Below, in pieces: positions 15,244 to 26,425 of a stretch of 64,000 bases of DNA. Made by a program: the position numbers and the translations under genes. The stretch is from Marinobacter sp. F3R08 (GTDB lineage: Bacteria > Pseudomonadota > Gammaproteobacteria > Pseudomonadales > Oleiphilaceae): contig NZ_JAHKPI010000025.1 of the NCBI RefSeq assembly GCF_018860425.1, forward strand, positions 186,001-250,000, given 5' to 3'. Numbering within the stretch: the stretch's first letter is position 1; each line of letters starts with the position of its first letter. The notes beneath the pieces are model-generated. The model was not told where the DNA came from, ran no database searches, and saw only the letters and a program-made list of their open reading frames with translations.

Positions 15244-16431
15244 ATGAAAAAACAAACTTTTGATACCCGACCTGCAGGGCCGAAGCCTTGGAACGACCCC
15301 CAGGTCCGCTCGATCTTCTTTCAGACGATAGCCATTGCCCTGGTATTCTGGGGCGGCTGGGTTCTCGTCGAAAATACACTTTCCAATATGGAAAGTCGTG
15401 GCATCAGCACCGGTTTCGGGTTTCTTGATGAAACCGCCGGGTTTGGCATCATCATGAATCTGGTGCCCTATGATGCGACCATGTCGTATGGCCGAACCTT
15501 CTGGGTTGGTCTGACCAATACGCTTCTTGTCTCCGCGATGGGTGTCGTAGCCGCCACCATTCTCGGTTTCATCATTGGTGTTGCGAGGCTCTCGAGTAAC
15601 TGGCTGGTTGCCAAGATGGCGCTGGTCTACATTGAGGTTATTCGTAACATTCCACTGCTTCTGCAGATCTTCTTCTGGTACTTCGCCGTTCTCAGCAATC
15701 TTCCGTCACCGCGCCAGAGCGTTGATGTCGGGGGTGCCCTGTTCCTCAACAACCGGGGTCTGTACCTGCCTGAACCTTTGACCCAGGACGGGTTTGGGCT
15801 TGTCTGGGGAGGTATTCTGCTTGCGATCGCTGCGGTAGTTGCGATCCGGGTGTGGGCTAAAAAGCGGCAATTGGCAACAGGACAGATTTTTCCGACTTTC
15901 AAGGTTGGTGTGGCCATTCTTATCGCTGTGCCCATAATTTCCTACCTGGCTGCGGGTAGCCCGATTGAGTGGGATATCCCGGCGCTGAAAGGGTTCAACT
16001 TTGGCGGCGGTATTACCATTATTCCGGAGCTGGCAGCTCTGTGGATTGCCCTGTCGTTGTACACGGCCAGCTTCATTGCCGAAATTGTGCGTTCGGGGAT
16101 TCTCTCGGTCAGCAAAGGGCAGACGGAGGCGTCCAAGGCTCTGGGCTTGCCGAATGGTCTCACGTTGAGGCTGGTGATTATTCCCCAGGCTATGCGGGTC
16201 ATCATTCCGCCGTTGACCAGTCAGTATCTGAACCTGGTGAAAAACTCGTCGCTGGCGACCGCGATCGGCTATCCGGACCTGGTTGCTGTATTCATGGGTA
16301 CTACCCTGAATCAGACCGGACAGGCCGTTGAAGTTGTTGCCATCACCATGGCGGTGTATCTCACTATCAGTCTGCTGATCTCCCTGTTCATGAATATCTA
16401 TAACCGGGCTGTGGCCATTAAGGAGCGATGA
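15244..16431 (+). CDS. aapQ: General L-amino acid ABC transporter permease AapQ
   Basis: This 395-residue inner-membrane permease is of the polar amino acid family. The membrane region has an inserted middle section typical of AapQ/BztB. The C-terminal half carries the EAA-type loop that contacts the ATPase (SKGQTEASKALGLPNGLTLRLVIIPQAMR). A run of hydrophobic helices surrounds it. It follows aapJ by 91 nt and overlaps aapM by 4 nt (ATGA), indicating translational coupling. It pairs with AapM as the heterodimeric membrane channel. Confidence 0.92.
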   Translation: MKKQTFDTRPAGPKPWNDPQVRSIFFQTIAIALVFWGGWVLVENTLSNMESRGISTGFGFLDETAGFGIIMNLVPYDATMSYGRTFWVGLTNTLLVSAMGVVAATILGFIIGVARLSSNWLVAKMALVYIEVIRNIPLLLQIFFWYFAVLSNLPSPRQSVDVGGALFLNNRGLYLPEPLTQDGFGLVWGGILLAIAAVVAIRVWAKKRQLATGQIFPTFKVGVAILIAVPIISYLAAGSPIEWDIPALKGFNFGGGITIIPELAALWIALSLYTASFIAEIVRSGILSVSKGQTEASKALGLPNGLTLRLVIIPQAMRVIIPPLTSQYLNLVKNSSLATAIGYPDLVAVFMGTTLNQTGQAVEVVAITMAVYLTISLLISLFMNIYNRAVAIKER

Positions 16432-17516
16432 TGACCGAGTCAACCATGAAAGCACCCAAGAAGGCGCTCAGGCCGGTCAAGTGGATGCGGGAGAACCTGT
16501 TCTCCGGCTGGTTCAACACGGTGTTGACGCTGGGCGTGGCTTATCTGCTTGTCACCAGTGTTGGACCATTGCTGAACTGGTTTTTCCTTGACGCTAACTT
16601 CGTCGGTAGTGACGCGAGTGACTGCACGGGCGCAGGTGCCTGCTGGCTGTTTATCAGTCAGCGACTGAACTTTTTTATCTACGGGTTCTATCCGGATGAA
16701 CTGCAGTGGCGGGTCGATGTGATGTTCCTGCTGCTGGCTGTGGCTTTTGTGCCCCAGTTTATTGAGCGATTCCCCGGCCGGAAGTGGCTTGGACTTTTCG
16801 GTATTTTCGGCCTGCCTGTTGTCGGTTATTTCCTGATTCCTGGCGGCGCATTCGGGCTGGAAGAAGTGCAAAGCTCAAAATGGGGTGGCCTGATGCTGAC
16901 CCTGATCCTGGCTTATATCGGGATCATAGCCTCGTTGCCAATTGGCATATTGTTGGCACTGGGTCGGCGCTCGGAAATGCCCATTATCCGCGGTATCTGT
17001 GTGATCTTTATCGAAGTATGGCGGGCGGTTCCTCTGATCACGGTCCTGTTCATGGCTTCGGTGATGCTTCCACTGTTTCTCCCGGAAGGTGTGAACTTTG
17101 AAAAGCTGGCCCGGGCTCTGATCGGCATCACGTTGTGGCAGTCCGCCTACATGGCAGAAGTGATACGCGGTGGGCTGCAGGCCATTCCCCGAGGTCAGTA
17201 CGAGGCTGCTGATGCTCTGGGGTTGGGGTACTGGCGCAAGGTTGGGCTGGTCATCTTGCCGCAGGCTCTGAAGATGGTCATTCCAGGCATCGTGAATACG
17301 TTCATTTCGCTGTTCAAGGACACCACGCTGGTATTGATTATCGGCCTGTTCGATATACTCGGGACTGTCCAATCTACGGTCACCGATCCCGCCTGGCAGA
17401 ATGTTGCCATCGAGGGCTATGTATTTGTGGCGTTCTGCTTCTGGATCTTTTGCTTTGGCATATCCAGATACAGTCAGAACCTGGAACGCAAACTCGACAC
17501 CGGTCATAAAACCTGA
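16428..17516 (+). CDS. aapM: General L-amino acid ABC transporter permease AapM
   Basis: This 362-residue permease starts inside the end of aapQ. It has about eight hydrophobic segments and the EAA loop ([30 protein letters not shown]) near residues 245-275. A short periplasmic insert with two Cys residues ([15 protein letters not shown]) follows the first membrane helix. It forms the channel with AapQ. Its stop codon overlaps the aapP start by one base, so the last three genes of the operon are tightly coupled. Confidence 0.92.
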   Translation: MMTESTMKAPKKALRPVKWMRENLFSGWFNTVLTLGVAYLLVTSVGPLLNWFFLDANFVGSDASDCTGAGACWLFISQRLNFFIYGFYPDELQWRVDVMFLLLAVAFVPQFIERFPGRKWLGLFGIFGLPVVGYFLIPGGAFGLEEVQSSKWGGLMLTLILAYIGIIASLPIGILLALGRRSEMPIIRGICVIFIEVWRAVPLITVLFMASVMLPLFLPEGVNFEKLARALIGITLWQSAYMAEVIRGGLQAIPRGQYEAADALGLGYWRKVGLVILPQALKMVIPGIVNTFISLFKDTTLVLIIGLFDILGTVQSTVTDPAWQNVAIEGYVFVAFCFWIFCFGISRYSQNLERKLDTGHKT

Positions 17517-18325
17517 TGGGTAACTCTATGACAGATCAAACACAAACTTCTGAAATGCAAACCCCGCCGCGGGATCAGTCGGATCAAAAGCCTGGCATTA
17601 TCCGGGTTGAGGGAATGCATAAATGGTATGGGGACTTTCATGTTCTCAGAGATCTCAACCTGACCGTTGATCAGGGGGAGAGAATTGTTATCTGTGGGCC
17701 ATCCGGCTCAGGTAAATCCACCTTCATCCGTTGTATCAACCGGCTGGAGGAGCATCAGCAGGGCAAGATCATTGTTGATGATGTGGAGCTTACTGACGAT
17801 GTTCGCCAGATTGACACCGTACGACGGGAAGTCGGCATGGTGTTTCAGCACTTTAACCTGTTCCCGCATCTGACAGTTCTTGAAAACTGCTGTCTGTCGC
17901 CTATCTGGGTGAGAAAGACTCCCCGAAAGGAAGCGGAAGCAACGGCGATGGAGTATCTGGAACGCGTCAAAATCCCTGACCAGGCCAACAAGTTTCCGGG
18001 CCAGTTGTCCGGTGGTCAGCAGCAGCGCGTGGCGATCGCGCGGGCGCTGTGCATGAAGCCAAAGATTATGCTGTTTGATGAGCCAACCTCTGCATTGGAT
18101 CCGGAAATGATCAAAGAGGTTCTGGATGTCATGATCGAGCTGGCGGGCAGCGGCATGACCATGCTGTGCGTGACTCACGAGATGGGCTTTGCCAAGACGG
18201 TGGCCGACCGGGTGATCTTTATGGATGGTGGTGAGATTGTCGAGGAGGCGCCGCCTCACGACTTCTTTACCAATCCACAGGAAGCGCGGACCCAGAAATT
18301 CCTCAAGCAGATACTCGCACACTGA
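17516..18325 (+). CDS. aapP: General L-amino acid ABC transporter ATPase AapP
   Basis: This 269-residue ABC ATPase powers AapJQM. Walker A (GPSGSGKST), Q-loop ([11 protein letters not shown]), signature [15 protein letters not shown], Walker B ([12 protein letters not shown]) and switch His (CVTHEMGF) are complete. The first ATG overlaps the aapM stop; an in-frame ATG at 17528 is an alternative and would remove four residues. The first ~20 residues are a polar extension before the ABC domain. It is the last gene of the operon and is followed by a strong bidirectional terminator. Confidence 0.93.
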   Translation: MGNSMTDQTQTSEMQTPPRDQSDQKPGIIRVEGMHKWYGDFHVLRDLNLTVDQGERIVICGPSGSGKSTFIRCINRLEEHQQGKIIVDDVELTDDVRQIDTVRREVGMVFQHFNLFPHLTVLENCCLSPIWVRKTPRKEAEATAMEYLERVKIPDQANKFPGQLSGGQQQRVAIARALCMKPKIMLFDEPTSALDPEMIKEVLDVMIELAGSGMTMLCVTHEMGFAKTVADRVIFMDGGEIVEEAPPHDFFTNPQEARTQKFLKQILAH

Positions 18326-18340
18326 GGAAAAAGGCGATCA

Positions 18341-18368
18341 AAAAGGCCGGGCATTTGCCCGGCCTTTT
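18341..18368. terminator. Bidirectional terminator between aapP and lpxH
   Basis: A 13-bp perfect stem (AAAAGGCCGGGCA / TGCCCGGCCTTTT) with a 2-nt centre has T-runs in both directions. It ends aapJQMP on the plus strand and ppiB-lpxH on the minus strand. Confidence 0.88.
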
Positions 18369-18371
18369 CAG

Positions 18372-19097
18372 TTACAGCGGCTGTTTCTGCAGGACCGGCT
18401 CTTCGCCGGGGCGCACGGTGAGCCACCACAGATGTGTGTGCCAGTCACCCAGAACGATCCTTTTTGCCGGCTGGTTATTTGCTTCGAGCTGGTGCTCCGC
18501 CGGTCGATGCGTGTGTCCGTGAATCAGGCGCTGAACGCCATGAGCTTCCATTGCCCGGACTACTTCTTCGGGCGTCACGTCCATGATGGTTTCTTCCTTG
18601 CCCTGGTTTTTTGCCATGCTGATCTCCCGGAGTTGCCGGGCCATCTGCTGGCGGTCTTCAAGGGGGCGCTGGAGAATCATCTGCTGCCATTGCGGGTTGC
18701 GCATGTTGGCCCGGAATTTCTGGTACTCCAGGTCGGCGGTGCACAGGCTGTCTCCATGCATCAGCAACGTAGGGGTGCCATACAGGTCAACCACCGTGGG
18801 ATCGTCCAGAAGGGTTGCTCCCGCCCGGTCGCAGAAGTCCTGGCCGATCAGGAAATCCCGGTTGCCGTGCATCAGGAAGATATCAGTGCCACTGTCCCGC
18901 TGTTTGCGAAGGGCGGTGGCAACCTGCTCCTGGAGCGGCGTGCGTTCGTCATCGCCGATCCAGGCCTCGAAAAAATCACCAAGAATGTAGAGTTTCTCGA
19001 CGCCACTGGCTGTTTCGTCGAGAAATCTCAGGAAGGCCTCGGTAATGTCGGGGCGTGATTCTTCCAGGTGAAGGTCAGAGATAAACAGCGTCGTCAC
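18372..19097 (-). CDS. lpxH: UDP-2,3-diacylglucosamine diphosphatase
   Basis: This 241-residue calcineurin-like phosphoesterase removes UMP from UDP-2,3-diacylglucosamine in lipid A synthesis, at the cytoplasmic face of the inner membrane. The metal motifs are all present: FISDLHLEE, LGDFFEAWIGDD, HGNRDFLIG, MHGDSLCT and HGHTHRPA. It overlaps ppiB by 4 nt and is translated after it. Its presence shows a Gram-negative host with the LpxH rather than LpxI branch. Confidence 0.93.
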   Translation of the reverse strand: MTTLFISDLHLEESRPDITEAFLRFLDETASGVEKLYILGDFFEAWIGDDERTPLQEQVATALRKQRDSGTDIFLMHGNRDFLIGQDFCDRAGATLLDDPTVVDLYGTPTLLMHGDSLCTADLEYQKFRANMRNPQWQQMILQRPLEDRQQMARQLREISMAKNQGKEETIMDVTPEEVVRAMEAHGVQRLIHGHTHRPAEHQLEANNQPAKRIVLGDWHTHLWWLTVRPGEEPVLQKQPL

Positions 19098-19603
19098 GCT
19101 GCGCCTCCATCCTCCAGAACTTCGGCTTTTTCGATCACAACGTCATCGGCTGGAACATCCTGGTGCCCGGCGCGCATGGTGGTGCGCACTGCACGAATCG
19201 CATTCACGGTTTCCATTCCATCCACCACTTTGCCAAACACGCAATAACCCCAGCCTTCAGCGTTCTTGGCGGTGTGGTCCAGGAAGCCGTTGTTTTCAAC
19301 ATTGATAAAGAACTGGGCGGTGGCTGAGTGAGGATCCATGGTCCGGGCCATGGCAATGGTTCCCTGCATGTTGCTCAGGCCGTTATCGGCTTCATTCTGG
19401 ATGGAATCCCGGGTTTTGCGCGGTGTCATGCCCGGTTCGAAGCCGCCGCCCTGAATCATGAAGTTGCTGATTACACGGTGAAAAATCAGGCCATCATAGA
19501 AACCATCGCGAACATACTGTTCAAAGTTTTTGGCGGTTTCCGGTGCCTTGTCGTAATCCAGTTCCAGCTTTATTTCACCGTGGTTGGTTGTCAGCAGAAT
19601 CAT
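19094..19603 (-). CDS. ppiB: Cyclophilin-type peptidyl-prolyl cis-trans isomerase B
   Basis: This 169-residue single-domain cyclophilin has no signal peptide, so it is cytoplasmic. The core motifs FHRVISNFMIQGGGFEPG, IAMARTMDPHSATAQFFINV and FGKVVDGMETVNAI include the catalytic Arg and the substrate-binding Gln-Phe. It catalyses prolyl isomerisation. It is divergent from glnS and forms an overlapping pair with lpxH; the ppiB-lpxH next to glnS-cysS order is common in gammaproteobacteria. Confidence 0.92.
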   Translation of the reverse strand: MILLTTNHGEIKLELDYDKAPETAKNFEQYVRDGFYDGLIFHRVISNFMIQGGGFEPGMTPRKTRDSIQNEADNGLSNMQGTIAMARTMDPHSATAQFFINVENNGFLDHTAKNAEGWGYCVFGKVVDGMETVNAIRAVRTTMRAGHQDVPADDVVIEKAEVLEDGGAA

Positions 19604-19742
19604 CAGGTTTTCCTGTTCAGAAAGGTTAGGTGCGTTAGAAGGGCCATTGTACTCAAGACTTTCCCGCTATGCATGAGTCCGGCAAGGATTTGTGAGTATA
19701 ATACGCGGTTTAAGATTCACTCCCCCTTTTAACAGAGATTGT

Positions 19743-21422
19743 ATGAGCGCCGAGTCGAAGAAAGCCCACAACTTTATCCAGAGCCTGATCGAAGACGCCA
19801 TCGCCAGTGGAGAGCACGGCGGCAAGGTGGTCACCCGTTTCCCGCCGGAGCCTAACGGTTACCTGCACATTGGTCATGCCAAATCGATCTGTCTGAACTT
19901 TGGTATCGCCGAGACGTTTTCCGGCGAATGTAATCTACGATTTGACGACACCAACCCTGAAAAGGAAAACCAGGAGTACATCGACGCCATCAAACAGGAC
20001 GTGGAATGGCTAGGGTATGAGTGGGCCGGCCAGGTGCACTTCGCTTCGGATTACTTTGACACCCTCTATGAGTTTGCCGAAGAGCTGATTACCCGGGACA
20101 AGGCTTACGTTTGTGCCCTGACGGCCGACGAGATGGCCGAGTACCGGGGTAGTCTGAAAGAGCCGGGCAGAAACAGCCCCTATCGGGACCGCCCCGTGGA
20201 AGAGAGTCTGCAGCTGTTCCGTGACATGAGGGATGGTAAGTACCAGAACGGCGAGATGGTTCTGCGTGCCAAGATCGATATGGCGTCCCCGAACATCAAC
20301 CTGCGGGACCCGATTCTTTATCGCATCCGGTACGCTGAGCATCATCAAACCGGCAACAAATGGTGCATCTACCCGATGTACGATTTCACGCATCCGATTT
20401 CCGACGCCATGGAGGGGATCACCCATTCCCTGTGTACCCTGGAATTCGAAGATCACCGGCCTCTGTATGACTGGGTGCTGGACAATATCTCAGGCCCCTG
20501 CCATCCGAGGCAGATCGAGTTCGCCCGGCTGAACCTGAACTACACCATCACCTCGAAGCGCAAACTCAAGCGACTCGTGGATGAAGGCGTGGTTGATGGC
20601 TGGAACGATCCGCGTCTGCCAACTATTTCCGGAATGCGCCGGCGAGGCTATACGCCGGAATCGATTCGTGCGTTTTGCGACATGATCGGTGTTAACAAAG
20701 CCGGTGGTACCGTGGATGTAGGCATGCTGGAGCATGCTATCCGGGAAGATCTCAACAGCCGTGCGCCGCGAGCGATGTGCGTAATGCGTCCGCTGAAGGT
20801 GACGCTGACTAACTACCCGGCAGGGCAGAGCGAGACCCTGACACTACCCGTACACCCTCAGAATCCGGACATGGGTGAACGCGAAGTGCCATGGACACAG
20901 ACCCTGTTTATTGATCGCCAGGACTTCGAAATGGAGCCGCCGCGTAAGTGGAAGCGGTTGGCACCCGATCAGGCGGTCCGCCTGCGGGGCGGTTATGTGA
21001 TGACTTGCCGGGAAGTGATCCGTGACGACAGTGGTGAGATCGTGGAGCTTAAGTGTGAATACGATCCCAATACCCTGGGCGTCAATCCGGAAGGTTACAA
21101 ACCCAACGGTGTTATCCATTGGGTTTCGGCTACCGACAGCGTGGAAGCCGACATTAATCTGTATGACCGTCTGTTCAACCATGAATCGCCGGACAGCGAC
21201 AAGGAAGGTGATCTGATGGATCACCTGAACCCCGAATCGCTAGTGGTTCTTAGAGGCGCCCGGATCGAGAAAAGCCTTGCTGACCCGCGCACGGATCTGC
21301 CGTACCAGTTCGAGCGGGAGGGTTACTTCTTCTGTGATCAGGCCCATACCGAGGCAGCCGGACGGCCGGTATTCAACCGCACGGTCACGCTCAGGGATTC
21401 CTGGGGTAAGGGGGGCAAGTGA
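19743..21422 (+). CDS. glnS: Glutaminyl-tRNA synthetase
   Basis: The ATG at 19743 is chosen over an upstream in-frame ATG at 19692, because a TATAAT box lies at 19697-19702 and the family N-terminus starts near [16 protein letters not shown]. The product has 559 residues. Class I signatures are [16 protein letters not shown] (HIGH) and ITSKRKL in place of KMSKS; the Met-to-Thr change at its second position is a minor variant. The C-terminal beta-barrel anticodon domain is complete. It charges tRNA-Gln with glutamine. The stop overlaps the cysS GTG start. Confidence 0.95.
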   Translation: MSAESKKAHNFIQSLIEDAIASGEHGGKVVTRFPPEPNGYLHIGHAKSICLNFGIAETFSGECNLRFDDTNPEKENQEYIDAIKQDVEWLGYEWAGQVHFASDYFDTLYEFAEELITRDKAYVCALTADEMAEYRGSLKEPGRNSPYRDRPVEESLQLFRDMRDGKYQNGEMVLRAKIDMASPNINLRDPILYRIRYAEHHQTGNKWCIYPMYDFTHPISDAMEGITHSLCTLEFEDHRPLYDWVLDNISGPCHPRQIEFARLNLNYTITSKRKLKRLVDEGVVDGWNDPRLPTISGMRRRGYTPESIRAFCDMIGVNKAGGTVDVGMLEHAIREDLNSRAPRAMCVMRPLKVTLTNYPAGQSETLTLPVHPQNPDMGEREVPWTQTLFIDRQDFEMEPPRKWKRLAPDQAVRLRGGYVMTCREVIRDDSGEIVELKCEYDPNTLGVNPEGYKPNGVIHWVSATDSVEADINLYDRLFNHESPDSDKEGDLMDHLNPESLVVLRGARIEKSLADPRTDLPYQFEREGYFFCDQAHTEAAGRPVFNRTVTLRDSWGKGGK

Positions 21423-22807
21423 TCCGTATATACAACACGCTGACCCAGCAGAAGGAAGAGTTCCGGCCGATTGAGCCGGGCAAGGTCCGGATGTATGTCT
21501 GCGGGATGACCGTCTACGATTATTGTCACCTGGGCCATGCCCGGGTGCTGGTGGCTTTTGATGTGGTTACCCGCTATTTGCGCCATCGCGGATACGACGT
21601 GAACTACGTTCGCAATATCACGGATATTGACGACAAGATCCTGCGTCGAGCGGATGAGAACGGCGAGTCCTATACCGAGCTCACCGATCGCATGATCAAG
21701 GCCATGCACGAAGACGAGGCCCGTCTGGGTGTACTGTCTCCGACGGAAGAGCCGCGAGCGACTGCGTTTATCAGCGAAATTGTTGCCATGATTCAAACGC
21801 TCATCACCGGTGGTCATGCCTACGCGGCTGACAACGGCGATGTGTATTTTGCGGTTGATTCGTTCGATGGCTACGGCAAGCTCAGCAAGAAAAAGCTGGA
21901 GGATCTGCTGGCGGGTGCTCGAGTGGATGTCCAGGAGGCCAAGCGCAGTCCGGCGGACTTCGCATTGTGGAAGTCTGCAAAAGCCGGTGAGGTCAGCTGG
22001 CCTTCGCCCTGGGGCGATGGTCGTCCCGGCTGGCACATCGAGTGTTCAGCGATGTCCACCTGCTGCCTGGGCGATACCTTTGATATCCATGGTGGTGGTC
22101 CGGACTTGTTGTTCCCGCACCATGAAAACGAGATAGCGCAGTCGGAATGCGCTACCGGTCACACCTTTGTGAATACATGGATGCACGCCGGAGCTATTCG
22201 GGTAAACAAGGAAAAGATGTCCAAATCCCTGGGCAATTTTTTCACCATCCGGGAAATCATGGAGAAGTATCCGGCGGAGGTGGTGCGTTATTTTCTGGTT
22301 TCCAGTCACTACCGCAGCCAGGTGGACTATTCCGAGGAAAATCTGGCTGAGGCGGGTCGCACGCTCACCCGGCTCTACCATGCATTGCGGGGAATTGTGC
22401 CCGCCAAGGCCGCCGATGTTCAGGTGTCGGAACACGATGAGCGGTTTGCTGAGGCGATGGACGATGATTTCAACACTGCCGGTGCCATTGCTGTCCTGCA
22501 CGCTGTTGCCAACGAGATCAACCAGCACCGCCGGGACGGTCGTGAAGAGGATGCGAAGTACAGCGCTGCGATCCTGGTGAGGCTTGGAGGCGTTCTCGGC
22601 CTGCTGCAGCAGGATCCTGAAGCGTTCTTCCAGGCGGACACCGGTAGTGAATTGAGTGCCGACGACATTGAAGCTCTGATCCAGGCCCGGGCGGATGCCC
22701 GCAAGGGGAGGGATTTTGCCGAAGCCGACCGGATCCGTAACGATCTCGCGGACAAGGGTATTATTCTGGATGACTCCCGCGAGGGGACAACCTGGCGTAG
22801 AGCCTGA
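21419..22807 (+). CDS. cysS: Cysteinyl-tRNA synthetase
   Basis: This 462-residue class I synthetase starts with GTG inside the glnS stop region, so translation is probably coupled. Zn-site and ATP motifs are visible: [18 protein letters not shown] (HLGH), WHIECSAMS, and the KMSKS motif in [13 protein letters not shown]. The C-terminal helical domain ends with the usual [21 protein letters not shown]. It attaches Cys to tRNA-Cys. The glnS-cysS pair is frequent in gammaproteobacteria. Confidence 0.95.
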   Translation: MIRIYNTLTQQKEEFRPIEPGKVRMYVCGMTVYDYCHLGHARVLVAFDVVTRYLRHRGYDVNYVRNITDIDDKILRRADENGESYTELTDRMIKAMHEDEARLGVLSPTEEPRATAFISEIVAMIQTLITGGHAYAADNGDVYFAVDSFDGYGKLSKKKLEDLLAGARVDVQEAKRSPADFALWKSAKAGEVSWPSPWGDGRPGWHIECSAMSTCCLGDTFDIHGGGPDLLFPHHENEIAQSECATGHTFVNTWMHAGAIRVNKEKMSKSLGNFFTIREIMEKYPAEVVRYFLVSSHYRSQVDYSEENLAEAGRTLTRLYHALRGIVPAKAADVQVSEHDERFAEAMDDDFNTAGAIAVLHAVANEINQHRRDGREEDAKYSAAILVRLGGVLGLLQQDPEAFFQADTGSELSADDIEALIQARADARKGRDFAEADRIRNDLADKGIILDDSREGTTWRRA

Positions 22808-22825
22808 ATTTTCGCCGGTTGTTGG

Positions 22826-22838
22826 TTGGTCAGACCAG
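22826..22838. promoter_or_regulatory. GntR/FadR-type operator (GlcC, LldR or PdhR-like) upstream of glcB
   Basis: TTGGTCAGACCAG contains the perfect palindrome TGGTC-A-GACCA, the TGGT-N3-ACCA pattern bound by FadR-subfamily GntR regulators. GlcC control of malate synthase G is the simplest reading; no such regulator gene is in the window. Confidence 0.55.
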
Positions 22839-22860
22839 TTTTGCGTGCGGAGGAATGATC

Positions 22861-22902
22861 TTGTAAGGATTTTCCCTTACAATGCGGCGCTCAAATTATA
22901 AT
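22861..22902 (+). promoter_or_regulatory. Inverted repeat and promoter of glcB
   Basis: A perfect 8-bp inverted repeat (TTGTAAGG, 6 nt, CCTTACAA) at 22861-22882 overlaps the expected -35 region of a TATAAT box at 22897-22902. The repeat is placed to act as a repressor or activator site for glcB. The -35 hexamer itself is weak. Confidence 0.5.
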
Positions 22903-22957
22903 GCCCCCTCAAGAAGAAGGGGGAGTCGGGAAACGTAACCCACTGAGGCAGACAACG

Positions 22958-25138
22958 ATGACAGAACGCGTACAAGTCGGCGGCATTCAGGTCGCAAAGA
23001 ATCTGTATGATTTCGTGAACAATGAAGCGATCCCGGGCACCGGGATTGATGCCGATAAATTCTGGGCCGAATTTGACAAGATCGTGAACGAGCTTGCGCC
23101 CCGCAACCGTGAGCTGCTGGCCAAGCGCGATGTCATTCAGGAAAAGATGGACAGCTGGAATCGGGATCATAAAGGTCAGAAGCTGGACATGGTCGAGTAC
23201 AAGTCTTTCCTGAAAGACATCGGTTACCTGGTAGACGAGCCTTCCGAGTTCAAGATCTCTACCTCCAATGTGGATCCGGAAGTGGCAACTATGGCCGGTC
23301 CGCAGCTTGTGGTTCCGATCATGAATGCCCGTTTTGCGCTTAACGCAGCGAATGCGCGCTGGGGTAGCCTTTACGATGCCCTGTACGGCACAGACGCCAT
23401 TTCTGAGGAAGACGGCGCAGAGAAAGGTCGTGGTTACAACCCGGTGCGCGGCGCCAAAGTCATCGAATGGGCCCGCAACCTTCTCGACAGCTCAGCGCCG
23501 CTGGCTTCTGGCAGTCACAAGGATGCCGCCAAATATCTGGTTGAAGGTGGCAAGCTGGTCGTCAAGCTGCAGAACGGTGAGTCCACTGGTCTGAAAGACG
23601 AAGCCGGCTTTGTTGGCTACACCGGTGCCGCCGATGCGCCCACCGGGGTGCTTCTGGTCAAGAATGGTATGCACTTCGAGATCCAGATTGACGCCAGCCA
23701 CCCGATTGGTAAAGACGACGGAGCGAATGTCAAAGATGTACTGATGGAGTCTGCTCTCACTACCATCATGGATTGCGAAGATTCTGTCGCCGCGGTTGAC
23801 GCTGACGACAAGGCGCTGGCCTATCGTAACTGGCTGGGCCTGATGAAGGGCGACCTTCAGGAAACCTTTGAGAAAGGTGGCAAGCAGCTGACCCGCAAGA
23901 TGAACGCCGATCGCACGTATACCGCGGCAGACGGCAGTGACCTGAGCCTGAAAGGCCGCAGTCTGATGTTCATCCGTAACGTTGGTCACCTGATGACCAA
24001 TCCGGCCATTCTGCTGAAAGATGGCAGCGAGGTTCCGGAAGGTCTGATGGACGGTCTGATCACCTCGCTGATTGCTCTTCATGACATGAAGGGCAACAGC
24101 GCGTTCCAGAACAGCACTAAAGGCTCCATGTACATCGTGAAGCCCAAAATGCACGGTCCGGAAGAAGTGGCGTTTACCAACGAATTTTTTGGTCGTGTTG
24201 AAGATGCTCTCGGCATGCCAAGCTTTACGTTGAAAGTCGGCATCATGGACGAAGAGCGTCGAACCACGGTTAACCTGAAGGCCTGTATCAACGCTGCCAA
24301 AGAGCGCGCTGTATTCATCAATACCGGCTTCCTTGACCGTACCGGCGACGAGATTCACACCTCCATGGAGCTCGGTCCGTTTATTCGTAAGGGCCCGATG
24401 AAGCAAGCGGCCTGGATTAATGCCTATGAGCAGTGGAACGTGGATATCGGTCTGGAGACCGGTTTCCGTGGCGTTGCCCAGATTGGTAAGGGCATGTGGG
24501 CCATGCCGGATCTGATGGCAGGTATGCTGGAAGCCAAGATCGGTCATCCGAAAGCGGGTGCCAACACGGCCTGGGTTCCGTCACCCACCGCTGCCACTCT
24601 GCACGCTACCCATTACCATCAGGTGAATGTAGCGGACGTACAAAAGCAGCTGGAAAGCCGCACACGTGCCGCTCTGGAAGACATCCTGACGGTACCGGTG
24701 ATGGACGATCCTGCTTCGCTGAGTGCTGCAGATATCCAGCAGGAGCTGGACAACAACGCTCAGGGCATCCTTGGGTACGTTGTGCGCTGGATCGACCAGG
24801 GTGTTGGTTGCTCCAAGGTGCCGGACATCAACGATGTCGGTCTGATGGAAGACCGCGCAACCCTGCGCATTGCCTCCCAGCTGCTGGCCAACTGGCTGCA
24901 CCACGGTGTCTGTTCTGAGGAGCAGATCATGGAAACCATGAAGCGTATGGCGGCTGTGGTCGACAAACAGAACGCGGGTGATGCGGCTTACCGGCCGATG
25001 GCCGGGAACTTCGATGACAGCGTTGCTTTCCAGGCGGCGCTGGATCTGGTTCTCAAGGGTCGCGAGCAGCCAAACGGCTACACTGAGCCGTTGCTGCACG
25101 CATACCGCCTGAAGGCCAAGGCCAAATACGGGCAGTAA
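22958..25138 (+). CDS. glcB: Malate synthase G
   Basis: From the ATG at 22958 the product has 726 residues, the normal length of the G isoform. An upstream in-frame ATG at 22901 overlaps the promoter and is unlikely. Family blocks include [30 protein letters not shown] (Mg ligands), [46 protein letters not shown] and [19 protein letters not shown]. It condenses glyoxylate with acetyl-CoA to malate, supporting growth on acetate, glycolate or fatty acids. It would also drain acetyl-CoA made by the malonyl-CoA decarboxylase cluster. It is a single-gene unit ended by a bidirectional terminator. Confidence 0.95.
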   Translation: MTERVQVGGIQVAKNLYDFVNNEAIPGTGIDADKFWAEFDKIVNELAPRNRELLAKRDVIQEKMDSWNRDHKGQKLDMVEYKSFLKDIGYLVDEPSEFKISTSNVDPEVATMAGPQLVVPIMNARFALNAANARWGSLYDALYGTDAISEEDGAEKGRGYNPVRGAKVIEWARNLLDSSAPLASGSHKDAAKYLVEGGKLVVKLQNGESTGLKDEAGFVGYTGAADAPTGVLLVKNGMHFEIQIDASHPIGKDDGANVKDVLMESALTTIMDCEDSVAAVDADDKALAYRNWLGLMKGDLQETFEKGGKQLTRKMNADRTYTAADGSDLSLKGRSLMFIRNVGHLMTNPAILLKDGSEVPEGLMDGLITSLIALHDMKGNSAFQNSTKGSMYIVKPKMHGPEEVAFTNEFFGRVEDALGMPSFTLKVGIMDEERRTTVNLKACINAAKERAVFINTGFLDRTGDEIHTSMELGPFIRKGPMKQAAWINAYEQWNVDIGLETGFRGVAQIGKGMWAMPDLMAGMLEAKIGHPKAGANTAWVPSPTAATLHATHYHQVNVADVQKQLESRTRAALEDILTVPVMDDPASLSAADIQQELDNNAQGILGYVVRWIDQGVGCSKVPDINDVGLMEDRATLRIASQLLANWLHHGVCSEEQIMETMKRMAAVVDKQNAGDAAYRPMAGNFDDSVAFQAALDLVLKGREQPNGYTEPLLHAYRLKAKAKYGQ

Positions 25139-25150
25139 GCTCTGAGCATA

Positions 25151-25178
25151 AAAAAACCCCGCTTCGGCGGGGTTTTTT
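25151..25178. terminator. Bidirectional terminator between glcB and folD
   Basis: A 12-bp perfect stem AAAAAACCCCGC / GCGGGGTTTTTT carries a stable C(TTCG)G tetraloop. T-runs in both directions suit the convergent glcB and folD genes. Confidence 0.9.
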
Positions 25179-25225
25179 TATGGCTGGGCGGGGCAGGGCT
25201 GCACCGTTATTCAGCGTTTCATCCA

Positions 25226-26083
25226 TCAGTCCTTGTGCAGTACGTCAGCCGCGTACAGCGTGTTCTGGAGCAGGGTGGCGATGGTCATGGGCCCAACACC
25301 GCCGGGAACTGGAGTGATGTAGGCGGCGCGCTCAGAGGCTGCCTGGAAATCCACGTCGCCATGCAGTTTTCCGTCTTCCATTCTGTTGATGCCTACATCG
25401 ATCACGGTGGCTCCTGGTTTGATCCATTCGCCTTTGATGAGTCCGGGTTTACCCACAGCGGCTACCAGAATGTCTGCCTCACCGACAAACCGCTCCAGAT
25501 CTGGCGTAAATCGGTGGCAAACCGTCGTAGTGGCGCCTTTGAGAAGCAGTTCCATGCTCATGGGGCGTCCGACGATATTCGAGGCGCCCACAATCACAGC
25601 GTGTTGGCCCTTATAGGGGGTCTGGATGCTGTCGAGCAGTGTGATAATGCCTGCAGGTGTGCAGGGGCGCAGGGTTGGTTTGCGCTGCATCAGGCGGCCG
25701 ATGTTATAAGGGTGGAATCCATCGACGTCTTTGTCCGGGCGAATCTTGACGAGGATCGGATCGGCGTCCAGGTGCTCCGGGAGAGGTAGTTGTACCAGGA
25801 TGCCATCGACGGCCGGGTTTTCGTTCAGCTCGTCAATCAGGGCCTCCAGGGCCTCCTGAGAGGTGTCTTCCGGCAGGTCGTAAGACAGAGAGAGAATTCC
25901 TGCCTGGTCGCAGGCTTTTCGCTTGTTGCCTACATATACATGGGACGCAGGATCGTCCCCGACCAGCACTACGGCCAGCCCTGGTGCACGAAGTCCTTGC
26001 TGCCTGCGGGCTTCTACGCCAGCGGCGACCTGCTGTCTTACTTCGGCGGCAATTTCTTTTCCTTTGATCAGTTTGGCAGTCAT
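25226..26083 (-). CDS. folD: Methylenetetrahydrofolate dehydrogenase / cyclohydrolase
   Basis: I place the start at 26083 ([12 protein letters not shown]), giving 285 residues, because the family begins there; the frame stays open upstream with a 24-residue unrelated extension. FolD motifs are [14 protein letters not shown] (catalytic Lys), [37 protein letters not shown] and [13 protein letters not shown]. It interconverts 5,10-methylene-THF and 10-formyl-THF using NADP. It is a single gene, divergent from the tRNA cluster. Confidence 0.94.
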   Translation of the reverse strand: MTAKLIKGKEIAAEVRQQVAAGVEARRQQGLRAPGLAVVLVGDDPASHVYVGNKRKACDQAGILSLSYDLPEDTSQEALEALIDELNENPAVDGILVQLPLPEHLDADPILVKIRPDKDVDGFHPYNIGRLMQRKPTLRPCTPAGIITLLDSIQTPYKGQHAVIVGASNIVGRPMSMELLLKGATTTVCHRFTPDLERFVGEADILVAAVGKPGLIKGEWIKPGATVIDVGINRMEDGKLHGDVDFQAASERAAYITPVPGGVGPMTIATLLQNTLYAADVLHKD

Positions 26084-26247
26084 GTCTCGTCTTGTCGGTT
26101 GGGCATCGGTAAATTGAAGGCTGCGCATTGTCTCATGCTTCGGTCGGAACTCCAATTAGGGGTATGGTTGGCCTTGCCCAGCGGGGCTTTCCGATGGCCA
26201 ATTTGTCTATCAAGAGACGGTTGTTTCAGATAATTTGGAAATGCGTG

Positions 26248-26276
26248 TTGACGGAGTCGTCCGGCGCCGGTAATAT
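26248..26276 (+). promoter_or_regulatory. Sigma-70 promoter of the tRNA cluster
   Basis: TTGACG, a 17-nt spacer and TAATAT lie about 40 bp before tRNA-Pro. The following GCGCGCC is a GC-rich discriminator, the usual sign of growth-rate or stringent control of stable RNA promoters. Confidence 0.72.
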
Positions 26277-26316
26277 GCGCGCCAACTTTGCTGAAGCACT
26301 TGTTGTTCAGTTTAAA

Positions 26317-26393
26317 CGGGGTATAGCGCAGTCTGGTAGCGCGCCTGCTTTGGGAGCAGGATGTCGGGAGTTCGAATCTCTCTACCCCGACCA
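26317..26393 (+). tRNA. tRNA-Pro (TGG)
   Basis: The 77-nt cloverleaf has acceptor CGGGGTA/TACCCCG, anticodon stem CCTGC/GCAGG with loop TTTGGGA (anticodon TGG), a GTTCGAATC T-loop and encoded CCA. It is first of four tRNAs behind one promoter. Confidence 0.95.
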
Positions 26394-26425
26394 TTTTCTG
26401 AATGTTCAGGTGGGCGAACGGTCAA

